A stretch of DNA of 64,000 bases from Liolophura sinensis (taxonomy: Eukaryota; Mollusca; Polyplacophora; Chitonida; Chitonidae). Position 1 is the first letter of the stretch; each line of letters opens with the position of its first letter. The stretch spans positions 22,519,704 to 22,583,703 of the forward strand of contig NC_088304.1 of NCBI RefSeq assembly GCF_032854445.1, written 5' to 3'. A program made the translations under genes and the position numbers. This document shows positions 29,566 through 43,300 of the stretch, one piece after another. The notes beneath the pieces were generated by a model. That model saw only the letters and a list, made by a program, of their open reading frames with translations, ran no database searches and had not been told where the DNA came from.

Positions 29566-32500
29566 CTGTCATGAACACTATTGTTAACACTATCAAAAAC
29601 TTACCTCATGACTTGACATTTGTAGATCAATGTTTTCTACCTTGTAAATCGATATACCCAAATGATTATGATCCATCAAGTTCTCTCAAGGGAGACCGAT
29701 GTCAGTCACCCGGACAAGGAGGTCTTCTCATGGCTCAACATATGTTAAATCTAGACTGAGAAATGTTTTAAGAACTGCAACCACCCTGAATTAGAGCAAA
29801 GAAACGTACCAACGACTGCAAATACCAAGCCATCAGGACCAGGAATGTTTCAAGACCCAAAATAACAATCAAGAAACCCGGTTTAAGAACGGTGCACGGA
29901 CGCGTGGACAACGAAATGTTTCGACTCTGCCAAAAACTGAGAAATGTTGGCCAAGAAATGATCTCATATGTTCTAAAAAGTACTGTAATACATGCATTAA
30001 ATACTAGTAGCTGTTCCATGGAAATGACATAAATCTGTACCAGTGTGCAGAGCTAAATGTACATGCAAAAGTACCCGATAACCACTAATCCAGGCTTGGT
30101 CATCAAGGAGTTTCTTATTGTAAAAACAGTATTAAAAACTAATCTCCAAACTACACAGGGGTTTTTTTTCTGGCAGTGAGATACACAAACATTTGTCTTC
30201 TAACACTGGTACTGTCTGTGCAATCTCTGCCTTATAGACCGTAACTTCATTGCTTTTGCGAGTGAAGGGAATAGATACTATATGTGTATTGCTGTCAATC
30301 AGCGCACGTTTTGATCAAACCTGCCATTAGCCCAGAACTGGTATCCGAATATATGTAAATTTATAACACAAAACAGGAAATTCATCTGTTCTACTCTCGA
30401 GAATATTTGACAAGCTGCAATCTCACTCATGCTATTTACCCGTCCGGACAATAAGTCACCGATACTCCCTTGAAGTTTACGTCTGAAACAATCAACATCT
30501 TCGTTGGATTCACTTGCATGACATTTTTCGTCTATACTTTTAACCATACTGACATCTATTGCCACATGTACAACCAACAACTGGTCAAATACTTCTTAAC
30601 ATGTCGTACACAAACTCAACCTAGTGATAACTTGTATTACTTTCTTTGTTTATACGGCATAACCAGTCAAATATTCTATAACATTTTTAAACTTACAACC
30701 AGCTTTTAACACATATTTTTTTTACACTTCAGTCGCTGATTCCAATACACCTTGCACAGGTATGATGAAGAATTCTGTGCTTTGCTTACATCTTGCAACA
30801 ACACCAGCGTTCATGAAGATTTTAAACAACCTACCATAAATGATCCCAAACACTGAATGGATATACAATGCCACATTGTAACACGACAGCATGAGCTGCT
30901 GTACTGTTAGATCAAGTTATATCCAAGTCAAGTGACAGAACCTAATGCTTGTCTTCAATTATATATATATAGGATTTCACTGTGTCCACATTCACAGTTT
31001 TCAGGAAATTCTGAATGGGTCAAGCCATCATTAGATTTCAATAGGGTCTTTCCAAACAGGTCCACTAATACAAATTCGTGTTTGTTACTAACTCCTCCAA
31101 ATAATTCTTTTAAATAATACATTTTGTAGTTTCCACCGAAAGCGTGCACATCTTATGTGATCTAACATATTAATATTGTCATCAACAAAACCCCTACCTA
31201 TTTGACTAGATGTTGAATCAGACCATGAAGAGACTAGTCGTGCATCCAGAGGAAGAGGTTCAAAACCAGCTCTCTCTTTTGATTCAGAAGCCTCAAAGAC
31301 GACATGGACATTAAATACCTTTGGCGTACTGCTTAGTCAAAGAAAGAAAAATGCCCAGAAATATAAAAACATCCAGAGGTTCCTCATATATCCGGTCAGA
31401 CAAGACCCCAATAAATAAGTCATAAATAAAAACATCTACTTTGTACACTGAATAATTCGATTATCTCTTAATGGAGGAAGTTGCTGTGAAGACAGTGATA
31501 TATTTACACGTAGAACTAAAACATACATTAAATAAGACCTTATAAAAATCTACAATCTATCTATAAATGTAACATAAAACTGTGCAGTAAATGTCACGGC
31601 TCAAAGGTTCACTTTCACTCATGGGATTGTCCGTTAACTTTTATCATCATATCTGGGATGGGGATATTCTATCTAACTGGCAGTACAGCTCTACATGGCC
31701 CAATACACAGCAATCGTAACTTTTCTGTTTTATTCACACCACAACAATACACTACAGTATGGACTGTGTTCTGTTCAGTGAGGAAATTAACACCGGTAAC
31801 CTTCTGCATACACAGAACCTGTTGGATGTGATCATCAAACTCTACTACATTGGGTATCGGTTGGGTATGTTCAGAACTGTGTCAGTTATTCCCTATGAGC
31901 ATATATATTTTACCCAAATAGAGGAATACTAGCAATGCATTAGTGGTGACGAACAGTGCAGGCAGTATGTCGAGGGTAAGGGGACCAAGGTTTTCTGTCT
32001 TGCCCACAGTGCTGTTTATATTCCAAATACGCAGGCAAATCTTATCGTCATTGGGTGTACAAGCCCGGAAGGTATATTTTTTTACGAGCAATTTAACGAA
32101 GACGGCACTTAAACTAACATGTGCACAGGTGTTCTGTGATTCTATAGAGAGGTAAGCGGTTCACAACTATATCGTGTCACTTTTTGACACCATTTTTGCC
32201 TCTCGTATTAACAGAAACCAATGTGAATTTAGTCGACCTTTTTGAATTAAAAATGGTATTTCTAAGATAAAGATCCAAATTACTAGCAAACAGCCACCTA
32301 CAATCATGTGAACACAAAACTTACATACATTGACTGAGAACACATTTGACAGGCATCATTACAGGGCTCATAAGTTTGGGGAGCTGGCAACACTGTCAGC
32401 AAGGAAATCTGCGGTGATATTTGATGCATCGTCTGGTAGACCTTTCAACATATATGGTGACCCGATGAATTCAGTACCAGTCAACCACTTAAAAAGGCAA

Positions 32501-32840
32501 CTCCATGAAAGCAGACCAATTCTGTAAGACGAATCGGAAGCTAGACACGACGTGATCTCCTTACTAACAAACGGCGTGGGTGAAGAAAATGGTCCTCCGA
32601 ACGTTATTGCACAGGATATTCAAGACCGAGGCCATCTGGACACCTGCCGTTTTACTCGCGCATACATGCCATGTAAAAATCAGTGTACGTATTAAAAAGT
32701 ATTGTGGTTACTTGGGATTTGCATCAGTTTGGTAGAGCTTAGATTCAATTTTGGTGACCACTCCGGGATTCGAACCACTGAGATGTAATGGTGTGGTAGT
32801 TTTAATAAACCCAGCATAGGACCGTTTTGTGGGAGCGCGT
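29566..32840. other. Non-coding stretch
   Basis: About 3.3 kb, A+T-rich, without any exon or repeat family I can support on either strand. It may be 3' UTR or downstream flank of the GRK gene. Confidence 0.5.
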
Positions 32841-32843
32841 TTA

Positions 32844-33076
32844 CACTAAAAAATTCATCTGTTAATTTTAACAGAAAGTCTGCTGTTTAAGTGATACTAG
32901 AGTATATTCGGCTACTGTAACCTAATACTGTATCATGTTCAACATAATATTCTGTTAGTCTAACAGAATATTTGTGCCATATTTAACAGAATAATCTGTT
33001 GCAATAGCAGAATGCATTCTAGCGTCAATCAGGAAAAAGACTTTCTAATAAAATTAACAGATTAATATTTTGAGTG
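32844..33076. mobile_element. TA-flanked MITE (Tc1/mariner-like)
   Basis: Imperfect terminal inverted repeats of about 28 bp: the left end CACTAAAAAATTCATCTGTT pairs with the reverse complement of the right end, CACTCAAAATATTAATCTGT. The element is bounded by TA at 32842-32843 and 33077-33078, the duplication typical of Tc1/mariner-type insertion. The interior repeats TAACAGA/TCTGTTA many times and has no ORF, so it is a non-autonomous element. Confidence 0.8.
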
Positions 33077-33078
33077 TA

Positions 33079-33930
33079 GGTAAAAAAAGGATTGGACATG
33101 ACGCGATGTTCAATCTGTACTTCTACATAAAAACGCAGTTCACGGACAGGTTTATCACATGTACATAGCGACCGCTGTAAAAACTTTCATTATTACCATA
33201 TTAAGTGACCTTTGTGATCTAAAATAGCAGTTTTGTGCAATAATCCACATCTCACTTATTCCTGTGAAATTCAATAAAATCCTTGCAGAAAATGAGACAA
33301 CTGGTAAATGCAGACCAATTCATGATAAAATAAGCAAGCGTTCAATAATCATTGCTGTAGACCTCGGTAACATCACTTGTGTAAATCAACATCATGAAAA
33401 GCTGTTTCCTTATTATAAAAATTTGGTCCTTTGCCGACATAACAAATATTATGACTCACAAAATAATTTCAAAATAAAATATAACAAAACAAACAATGTT
33501 AAATCCTTTTAACGCACTATTTCCTGATGTAATTAAAATCTATGCAACTTACGCTGCCTGGATTCAGGGCACAAAGATTAAAAGTTCAATAAAACAAGAT
33601 GCCCATGCGAGTAGTTTCATATTCTAGAAGTTCATCTCGTATCAAATGAACCACATGGGACCATCTGTATACATCCCTTGTTATCAGTCATCGAACAGGG
33701 CTAAAAGTTGAACACAGTTTAGGCGTCAAAACCAGCTCAAAGTTGAACACAACTTGTGGCGTCTGGTCCTTATGCGTATGGGTCTATGGAAACGTTTACA
33801 CTTAATAGGGATTGCCATCAGTGAAATGCTGTATTGAGGGAGCTAAACTTTGATTAACTTCTGTGCACATTGAGATGGTGTTGACATGGTTTGATGTTAG
33901 CTGTCAATGAATTACAATCAACATCTCACT
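33079..33930. other. Non-coding stretch
   Basis: No gene or repeat was recognised. Confidence 0.5.
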
Positions 33931-33934
33931 ACCA

Positions 33935-34105
33935 AGAGATGGTGGTGACATGACAACATTTCACGACCTAGAGATAGTGGTGACATGACAGCATTTCACT
34001 ACCAAGATATAGTGGTGACATGACAGCATTTCACGACCAGGAGATAGTGGTGACATGACAGCATTTCACGACCAGGAAATATTGGTGACATGACAGCATT
34101 TCTGC
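33935..34105. repeat. ~35-bp tandem repeat, about five copies
   Basis: Core 'gtggtgacatgacagcattt' followed by 'cacgaccaggagata'. Confidence 0.85.
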
Positions 34106-34329
34106 CGTGAGTGACCTATTACTTAAGGGCAGATACAGCATAGTGTTTGCATGTCATTTTAAATATTAATGGAGTGTTGGTATCCTGTCATTTCAGCTGT
34201 CAATGGACTATTACAATCAAACATGTCAAAACATACAGATAAAGTGTTGACATCATGTCATTTCTGAATTGATTCAATAATTATGAACTTCTCACACTGT
34301 TAACAGAGAGAGATATAATAGTGCTGACA

Positions 34330-34800
34330 ACAAGCCATTTCTGTGAGAAAGCTATTATAATCAAATTCTCAGTGTCAGAGAGAAATAGAGATGCCATGTC
34401 ATTTCTCCTGTGACAAAAAATATTATGATCAACTTTTCACTGTGAGAGAGAAAGAGTGGACATGTCATTTCTGTTGGGAAAAATCTATTATGATCAACTT
34501 CTCACTGTGGGAGAGAAAGAATAGATATGTCATAACTGCTGTGAAAGAAAAATATTATGATCAACTTCTCACTGTGAGAGCGAAAGAGTAGACAGGTCAT
34601 TACTGCTGTGAAAAAAAAAAATATTATGATCAAGTTCTCACTGGGAGAGAGATGTACATTGCATTGTTGACTTAATATCATTTCTTCTTTTAGTGGACTA
34701 TTTATGATCAACTTCTATATCAATCCACTTCTGCTGTGAGAAAACACACATCATGATCAACTTCTCTCACGACTGACTGACAAATAATGTTGACTACTCG
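34330..34800. repeat. ~65-80 bp diverged tandem repeat
   Basis: Units share 'tattatgatcaacttctcac', 'tgtgagagagaaagag' and 'catgtcatttctgctgtg'. Five or six copies with decaying similarity on both sides. Confidence 0.75.
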
Positions 34801-37193
34801 GCGTTTTAGCCACCATTGGCTTATTATGATTGCCTTGTCCATGTCTGACAGACAGCTGTAAAATTCAACCTCAGAAACTTTCTTTAACTTGGTAACATAC
34901 ATGATGTACACCTGTAACATTTTGACACCAGTATAAAGTTGTGAAAACTCTATTAACCTACTTCACGCATGCAGGTTGTGACTAAAAATTCTATACAACA
35001 TGTGACTTCTTCTAACTTATTATGTAATGTTGATGTCTGATGATTTAATCGAATTTAATTATTAATCAAAGAAAGTAGAAAAACATGGTCAGTCTCCACC
35101 TGAAAAATTTGCAGACATTCCTCACATTGCTTTAAGAAAGCTGCTTCAAGACTTGTATCAGTTGGGATAGTCCATCATTCTGACACTCAAATACCTGAAA
35201 TATGTATATACTGCTTGCTATTAAAATTACACCAACCTTCGTTATGACATAAAAAAATCCCTGAAAAAAATGAAATTAAAAAAAAACACAACAAGAAGAG
35301 AAACGAAAGCAAAAATAAACAAACATAAAATCGAGGAGAAAAAAAAAGTAATACAAATATAAAAAAAAACATAGACTGTCCCTTTTCATTTTAAACCATA
35401 GACACAAATTTGCCCAACTAAAGGTCGATTTCTCACCTGCCCAAGTCCCTAATCTGATAATCCGTATCTCCCATCAAGTCCATAAGAAAACGAATGATGT
35501 TCCTAACAAATACACATCTATATAAGTCCATGTGGTGAGGGTAAACAGCTGGGCAGGTGTGAGTCAGGAATTAATAGCCCGACACACCCAGACTAGTCAA
35601 GTAATGTTACAACACGGACTGGACATAACACAACACAAACCAGGGAGGGGTCGAGGAGAGACACACACGGGCCTGCACCGCAGGCTTGAATCCCAGATGT
35701 GCCACGCCTTGTGACATGCACACCAGAGGTCACCACCCCATATGTCACAATAAATACTGCAGATCTGCATAAAGAGATGAATTCTGAAGAAAAAATCACA
35801 TCACAAAAGCTTTGTTTTCTCTCTGGTTATACCCTCCAATATTAATGACTTCTTTAGTACAGATACATGTGTATACGCTGGGACACCCTAGCTGTGGTCG
35901 TAAAAAGGTGCGCACAAACGCCCAACGTAAGTTTCAGGGTAGAACACAAAGAGCACTTGATCTGAAAGATCTACTAACAACACATCGCCCAACGCTGAAT
36001 GGCTCAGTGACAGTTTTGTTTGAGCAATATATATATATATATATATAATTTATATATATATATTCATATTTATATATATATATTTACAAGATATATGCAT
36101 ATTTACATGTAATTGTGGATGAATATCCGGCATCTGTTAACAAATGTTTAATAAATATTACACCTCTACTGTTCGTGTTTTTCCTCTGGAAAACCTTGGT
36201 ACAAATTCACATTTTATCAATCATGCACAGCTACTGTACTGAAAAAAATGAGGGAGGGGTTAAAAACAGCCCCCACTTCTAATGAACTAATGTTCACACC
36301 GATGAGCATTGTATATCATTGACTGTGGACAGCTTGCCAACATGTGGCTTTTCCCCACTTGGCCACTGCTTGGGGTTACCTCCCCTGATACCAAATCAGG
36401 TGGCTAATTTGCCTCGCGTGTGAATTCCAGGGCACTTTGGCAACACATTGCTCCGTTCAAGAATAAACACAACGACTGGTAAAATCCTCATCTCCTTCAA
36501 AACAACTGAGGAAACCAAGGCCCTTTCCCACGATGACATCTCAGCCACACAATAACCCATGGATCACTTGCAAGAATCGAGACAAAACAAGACAGGACGA
36601 GACACGGGACGAGGTCAGAGACAAGTGCCTCTGCACAGAGTCCACAGCGTAGACTGGATTTCTGAAGAAACATGTAGAAGAAAGGAAAAAACAAGAAAAC
36701 CACTTGTTGTATTAAAAACACGCCATAAATTAAAACTATTCCAGAGCTAAACGTAGCCGCTCTCTGGGTCATACTGCGACAAGCATTGACTCTACTGTGT
36801 GTAGCCCAGCGTCGCGATGCTCCTCACACGGCGCAGAAGCCACAACCTGGCCCACCACAGAGACACTGATGTCACTATTGTTAACTACCACTGCTGACAG
36901 ATCTGCCCTAGGGATTGGTGCTACCAGCACTTGTGCCTGCCTGTCATCACGAGTCAACACGCACTGCACTAACAACTTTGGTCCTCGTCCCTTCGGCTTG
37001 TCCACCGCAGGCTCTGACATCCAAACAACGCCCAACGGATTTAATTTGCAGCAATTAAAAAAAAAAAAAAGTGTGGGTTGCCGACTGTAAGGGGAAACAA
37101 TCCTTGCTGGATACCACTTCTCTTCATACTAGGCTGGGCACAAATGTTACCAAATGTCTGCATATAGTGAGATCTGGGATAGGCTTGGTTCTC
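34801..37193. other. Probable 3' UTR / downstream region of the GRK gene
   Basis: It lies directly downstream of the kinase stop codon on the minus strand. It includes A-rich tracts (35268-35375), a (TA)n-rich stretch (36028-36085) and an A run at 37057-37070. The open frame at 36769-37035 (minus) has no recognisable features. Confidence 0.4.
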
Positions 37194-37373
37194 CTAGCTG
37201 CCGTTGCTATTTCGGTGCTCGAGAGTAGGTTTGAAGTTTTCCGTACTGGGGCTATTTGACAGGTCTGCCCCATACATTCTACTCGCCTTCTTGTTCATAT
37301 TTGCCATGATTTCTGAGGACAGCTTAAAGCCACTGATGATCTCATCTTTCCACTGGTTTATCAACACACGATC
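37194..37373 (-). CDS. GRK2/3 last exon: PH C-terminal helix, tail and stop
   Basis: The acceptor 'tttcattgcag' precedes 37373; TAG is at 37196-37194. It encodes '[19 protein letters not shown]', then a Ser/Asn-rich tail ending 'EHRNSNGS'. The W of the PH alpha-helix is kept. The tail after the PH domain is not similar to vertebrate GRK2 except its length and polar character. Confidence 0.93.
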   Translation of the reverse strand, partial: DRVLINQWKDEIISGFKLSSEIMANMNKKASRMYGADLSNSPSTENFKPTLEHRNSNGS

Positions 37374-40300
37374 CTGCAATGAAAAACAATGGATAGTATT
37401 TTTGACAATTATAGCAAGGAATATACGCCTCTCCTAATTACCCAGCTCCATCGCCCTCTGAGTTAGCTCGAGATAAATTTGAGGTGTAAAACCTTGACTT
37501 TTGAGGTACGTACAGGATGTAGACAAATGTTTTCTCGGAAACAGAAAATAGAAAAAAAAAGATGTTAAGAAATCTTCAATGAATAAAGTCGATGTTTTTC
37601 AGTTTAGGTATAGCTTATAAATATTGGAAAGAGTTAGCTAAATAAGTCTGTTAGAGGCCTACATGTAAACGTATTTCATTAGAACTTCATTAGCTCCCTA
37701 CGGGAAATCCACGACCCTCTGCAGGCTGCTGGCAGGCCTTCCCACATACGGTCGGAGAGGAAGCCAGCCTGGGCTGAACTTGAAATCACAATGACTGTAT
37801 TGGTGGGAGGCTCCTGGGTCATTGTGACGCTAGGGCAAATGGGCTAGGTGTGACAGAGTACTATGTGTAGATGTGCCACCACACAGCCGACATACCAAGA
37901 CAGACACACATGATCACCATCAAGGCAAAGAAAACACTAAAATTGAGTGCATATCAGATGAAAGACCATCAAACACTGTCAGAAAAATTAGTTTATTTAT
38001 TAGAATTTTTCCAACTGAGTAACATAGGTTTAAAACATCAGTTTCTACGCTGGTCTGTAGTGATGCCTCTTTGGGGTTTTTGTAGTGACCCACAGGGTAT
38101 CAGTATTTTCAGGTCCATATCTCCTGAAATAGTTCGTTTCAAGGTCCATTCAGCAAAAGCCTTCAGGTATTTGCATTTTGAAAGAAGAAATCTAACAGTC
38201 TACGCATTTTAAGCGGGAAAACCATGATACGCAGTGGTCAGAAAAGGCCACCTTTAAAAACCAAAGTTTTAAATACATTCCACTAATTTCTAACAAACTA
38301 CATTTCAAAAAATGTAAAGAAATATATCAAACTATTTTTATGACCATAAACATTCTTGCCTACACATGTACTTGTATTTTACGTCTTTGCCCCTTTAAAA
38401 CTTCCTTCATCAGAATGATGAAAATCAATGTTGACTTACCGGAGATGTTATGGCCAACTTGGTGTCATTCTTCAGTAGTATCACAATACAGTTTTCAGTT
38501 TTGTTTAGCTTTTGGAACTCTGGGTAAATTTCCTTAATATCCAACATTGACACGAGCTGAAAGAACAACGCAAATCAGGGCATCATTTTAACACCATTAA
38601 GATATGTAACACATAAGGCACATAAATAATAATAATAATGATGATGAACAATGAATAATAACGATATAATAATAATAATGAATAATAACGATATAATAAT
38701 AATAATGAATAATAATGATATAATAATAATAATGATTCATTTCTGATGCCAAGGCCCACATGAAAAGAAGAATTTAACAAAAGAAGTAAGAGAAATGCCA
38801 AAATATCACAAGCATAAATCTAAAGCTCTGAGCTTTACAATGAACAATGCAATGAATGTATGCAATATTCAATATATTCTTGGCCAGTTTAACTTTTTTG
38901 GTTATTCTTCTAGTGCACATGATTGAATAATGGGTGCTTTATATGCTGATCAGGGATATGCTGATCAGGGATTTGCTGATCAGGGATATGCTGATCAGGG
39001 ATATGTTGATCAGGGATATGCTGATCTGGGATATGCTGATCAGGGATATGCTGATCAGGGATTTGCTGATCAGGGATATGCTGATCAGGGATATGCTGAT
39101 CAGGGATATGCTGATCAGGGATAAGCTGATCAGGGATTTGCTTTAACGTGAAACTTGAGAATTCCTGACTACAGATTTCAAAAACAAATGTGACACCTTT
39201 TCAATTCCATTTAAAATATTTATTGATTTATTCATTTATTTGACTGGTGTTTTAATCATTAACCTTCATATGTTTTTTTGAATTATTTTAGCTGAGATTT
39301 TACAATAACTTTAATACCCAGAATTTCACATGTCAAGCAATATTTTGACCTTGTTACATTAGAAATAAGAAGTTTAAAGTGACTTGAAAGTTTGGCTACA
39401 GTCACAGATTGCTTTGGGACCCCTGGACCTGGGACTTGGTCAGCTGTCTTTGTCAGATGGATCTTACCTCCACTCCCTTGCTCTTCACGACTTGTCCATC
39501 TCGGTTCTTGTGGTAAAACTCCAATCTGTTAGGATACAGCTTCAGGTGCTTCTTCTGCCAGGTTTGCAAAAATGGACCACCAAGTTTGAGGACTTCTCCC
39601 TCCACAATACAGTCAGTAGGACCTAAAACATCAATCCCAAAATCACTCTCAACCATTCCCGATATCTGAACTGCCATTTGTAGGTGGCAAATCTCCACTT
39701 AACTAAACAGCAGCCAGATGCCTGTCATCCCTCTATTAAAATACATGTATCTAAACCGCCCTTTCTACCTGTCCTGTCAAACCTCCCACTTCCTTAGACA
39801 GCAGTCAGATACCTGCATCACACCTCTCGTACATGTATCTAAAACGCTCTTTCTACCCGAAAAACCTTCTACTTTCCTAGACAGCAGGCAGATACCTGTG
39901 TCACACCTATCATACCTGTGTCTAAAATCCCCATTTTACCCGGGCAAACCTCCCACTTTACTAAACAGCAGCCAGGTACCTGTGTCACACCTCTAAACCA
40001 CCCTTCTTACATGGGCAAACCTCCCACTTTTCTAAACAGCAGCCAGATATCTGTGTCACACATCTAAGGCATGTATCTAAACCGTCCTTTTTACCCGGGC
40101 AAACCCCCCACTTTTCTAAACAACAGCCAGATACCTAAGGCACACCCCTAAGGCATGTATCTAAACTGCCCTTTTTGTGTGTGTGGGCATGTGGCTCAAA
40201 CTGGAACCCAAACCATAGCTCTGCCGAACAAACAGGCAGTTGATCCATCAGTTCATGTCAGAGCTTCTTTCTTACACGACACCGACACCCCACCTAGTCA

Positions 40301-43300
40301 CATTATACTGACAGCGGGCAAACAAGTCATGTTTCCTTGTTCTAAGTCCTCAGTGCTCAGCGCCAAGCGAGGCACCAAGTACCATTTTTGAAGTCTTTGG
40401 TATGACCTGACCACACACAAAAACGCCCAACAGTCACATAATGCCAATGGTGAGTGTGTTTCTCTTGCTTATTTTATTGATGATTGCGTGGCTGTCTCCC
40501 ACTACCCTACTTGTCCTGCTGGTTTGGACAGTTGCAGGGACAGCACTATTGGTTGTGTTGTTGTTGTTGTTGCTTTTCACACGTATGACTGCACACATGG
40601 ATGTATGTAGCTTCACTTTTCCAACTACACGATGCTTTGTCTTGTTTTATATATGATGTCTTTTTAGATTGGGCTCTGAAGTGCAGGTTTCCTATATATT
40701 GTTTTCTCTGTGAAAACTTTGGAGGAGGACAGTTTCATTATAAATCGACCACGCTACCTTGGACAAATAAAAATATTATATCACTGACTTTCTGATTGTA
40801 TCATCTAGCTTAAAACTTATTTAATTAATTATCCTAATTTGAATCAAATTTAAGCAGATTTATCACAAGAAAATACAACTACGTGTATGCTTTTCTATTT
40901 TGGCACACTTAAGGTCTATATGATAGTGGCCATTTTTATGGGTGGAGGAAACTTGACCGCGTGGTGTAAGCTATCGACCCTTTAGCAAGTTACTGAGGGG
41001 TCGTACAGATATCCACACCATATCGGTGGAAGGCAAGTGGTGTTCGAAGCATGTTAAGACTGTGCACATGGTGACATTGCACATTGCTATCAAACACTTA
41101 TTGCTACAAGCAGTGAGAGCAGCGGAATTCTTTTGCATTTGTGATGAGCTTTTTTTTTTTTGTTACCTGATAACAGAACTTTCCATATCTTCGTGTCGAC
41201 CACCACTTACCAACATCTTCATCAATCTTAGGTTTCTGCTTCCTCTTCTGCTCAAGTTTGTCCGTGTCAGAGTTGATTGTTTCGAATACTGTTTCGGCCA
41301 CCTCCTGCTGCCATCGCTCCGAAACGACCAATGGAAAATTTTTGTACAATTCTTGGTCTGCTTCTGTTAGCTGTAAACAGAAAGAAAAAAACAAAACTAG
41401 TACAGAATTATTATAAGAAGATTAGATTAATTTAGCAGCTCTACAGACCCGTTATCCTCATGTCAGTGGCTAAGCATTCTAATTTCATTAGTGTTACAAG
41501 TTGAAGTGTTTGCTACAGATTACTTAAACTTACAGTCAAACCTGTACTTACCAGCACCATAATGCTTACATTTTTTGAGATATAATATTAGTATATCATT
41601 GTTCTATATATCTGCTACATGTAGGCATAAACACTGATCATATCTGAAATTAATACCAATTTGTTATATTAAGACATATATGTTATGTGTTGGTGCGGTC
41701 TTTTACCCAGCCTGTGTTATGTGGCCACCTGCTTTGAGCGGCCACTACATTTGTCTCCTGTCAACAGCCACTTACGACACATCTGACTGTACAATTTCAA
41801 CACTTTTGAATTTATTTATTGATTTGATTAAGGACTACTGACCTCTGAACTCCCAACCTCTTTACTTTATAATACACAACTGCCAGCAAACTGACCTTTT
41901 GGCATGTTTAATACTGACGAACTTGTCAGCCATACTGGTAGGAGATAATTGGTCTAGCTTTAACAGGAGTGCACAGACTGCTCAAATAGCCTTGTGAGGG
42001 CCACTGACTGATGTAATATTGAAACCAGAGTGAGAATGAGTGGAAATGAGTGAAGCTACAAAAACCTCTATTCCTGCACCATGCAGTTTCACGTGCACCT
42101 TTATGAATCATATTTGATTTGATCTGATTGGTGTTTTACGCCGTACTCAAGAATACTTCACTTATACGACGGCGGCCAGCATTATGGTGGGTGGAAACTG
42201 GGCACAGCCCGGGGGAAACCCACGACCATCCACAGGTTGCTGACAGACCTTCCCACGTACTGCCGGAGAGGAAGCCAGCATCAGCTGGACTTGAACTCAC
42301 AGCGACCGCATTGGTGAGAGACTCCTGGGTCATTACGCTGCTCTAGCTTGCTAACCAACTGAGCCACGGAGGCTCCTAATGAATCAGAGATGGATCTGAA
42401 CACAATGCCTGGTTCACGTCATTAATTCAGGGCCTGGCTGTCACAGCTTACTAATGCTTTAATTATCTGGGCCAGTAGCCAGTCACATCCTGACAAAGCT
42501 CACCTTAATTCCTTTGGTGTCTTCCTCATCGAAGGAACCAATATCAAAGGCATCGGCTGCATTGACTTCACCTCGGGGAGGGATAAGAGGGGGCCGATAC
42601 TTCTGTAGGTAGACCTGCGTCCAATCCATCCCCTTGAAGAACGGGTACTCCCTAACTTCCAGGGCCCTACACAACAGCAAATATAACAATATGAACATGA
42701 GGGCTGGTCCAGCAGTATTTATTTATTTATTTCATTGGAGTGTTACGCCGCACTAAAGGACATTTCACTTTTATGATGGCAGCCAGCACTATGGTGAGAA
42801 GAAACCGAGTAGAGCCCAGATAGCAGACACCCACTACCATCCACAGGTTGCTGGCAGAGCTGTAGCTCCCCACTACCATCCACAGGTTGCTGGCAGAGCT
42901 GTAGCTTCCCACATATAAGTACGACTGGAGAGGAAACCAGCATGAGCTGAGTTTGAGCACACGACCATTGCCTCGTTGAGAGGCTCCTGGGTCATCGTGC
43001 TGCGCTTGCATGCTCAGAACTTGGCCACAGAGGCCCCCTTATCCAGCAGCAGGCCTACACTTATTACAACCTGTCTGGCCGATATGAGTAATGGCTATGT
43101 GCGTGTTTCTTTGTTTGCTTTGAATCTACTCTCTGTTTCAGAATCTATCACCAACAATCGTTTATATACTGTAGCAGACTGACCTCAAGGCTATAGTGTT
43201 TTTTAGTGCTGCCTCACTGGATTGCTCCTACAAAGACACCACTGACACTGGATGCCAGTTATAAAAAAACGATTACGACAAATGCCCAGAGTACAGCCCC

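Noticed and set aside
36769-37035. 88-codon minus-strand frame directly after the kinase stop codon
   Set aside because: No recognisable domain, and it lies in the presumed 3' UTR; a downstream second gene or readthrough extension has no support.
40441-40656. Hydrophobic plus-strand frame that could be a membrane peptide
   Set aside because: It is generated by a T/G-rich low-complexity run in a kinase intron, with no supporting features.
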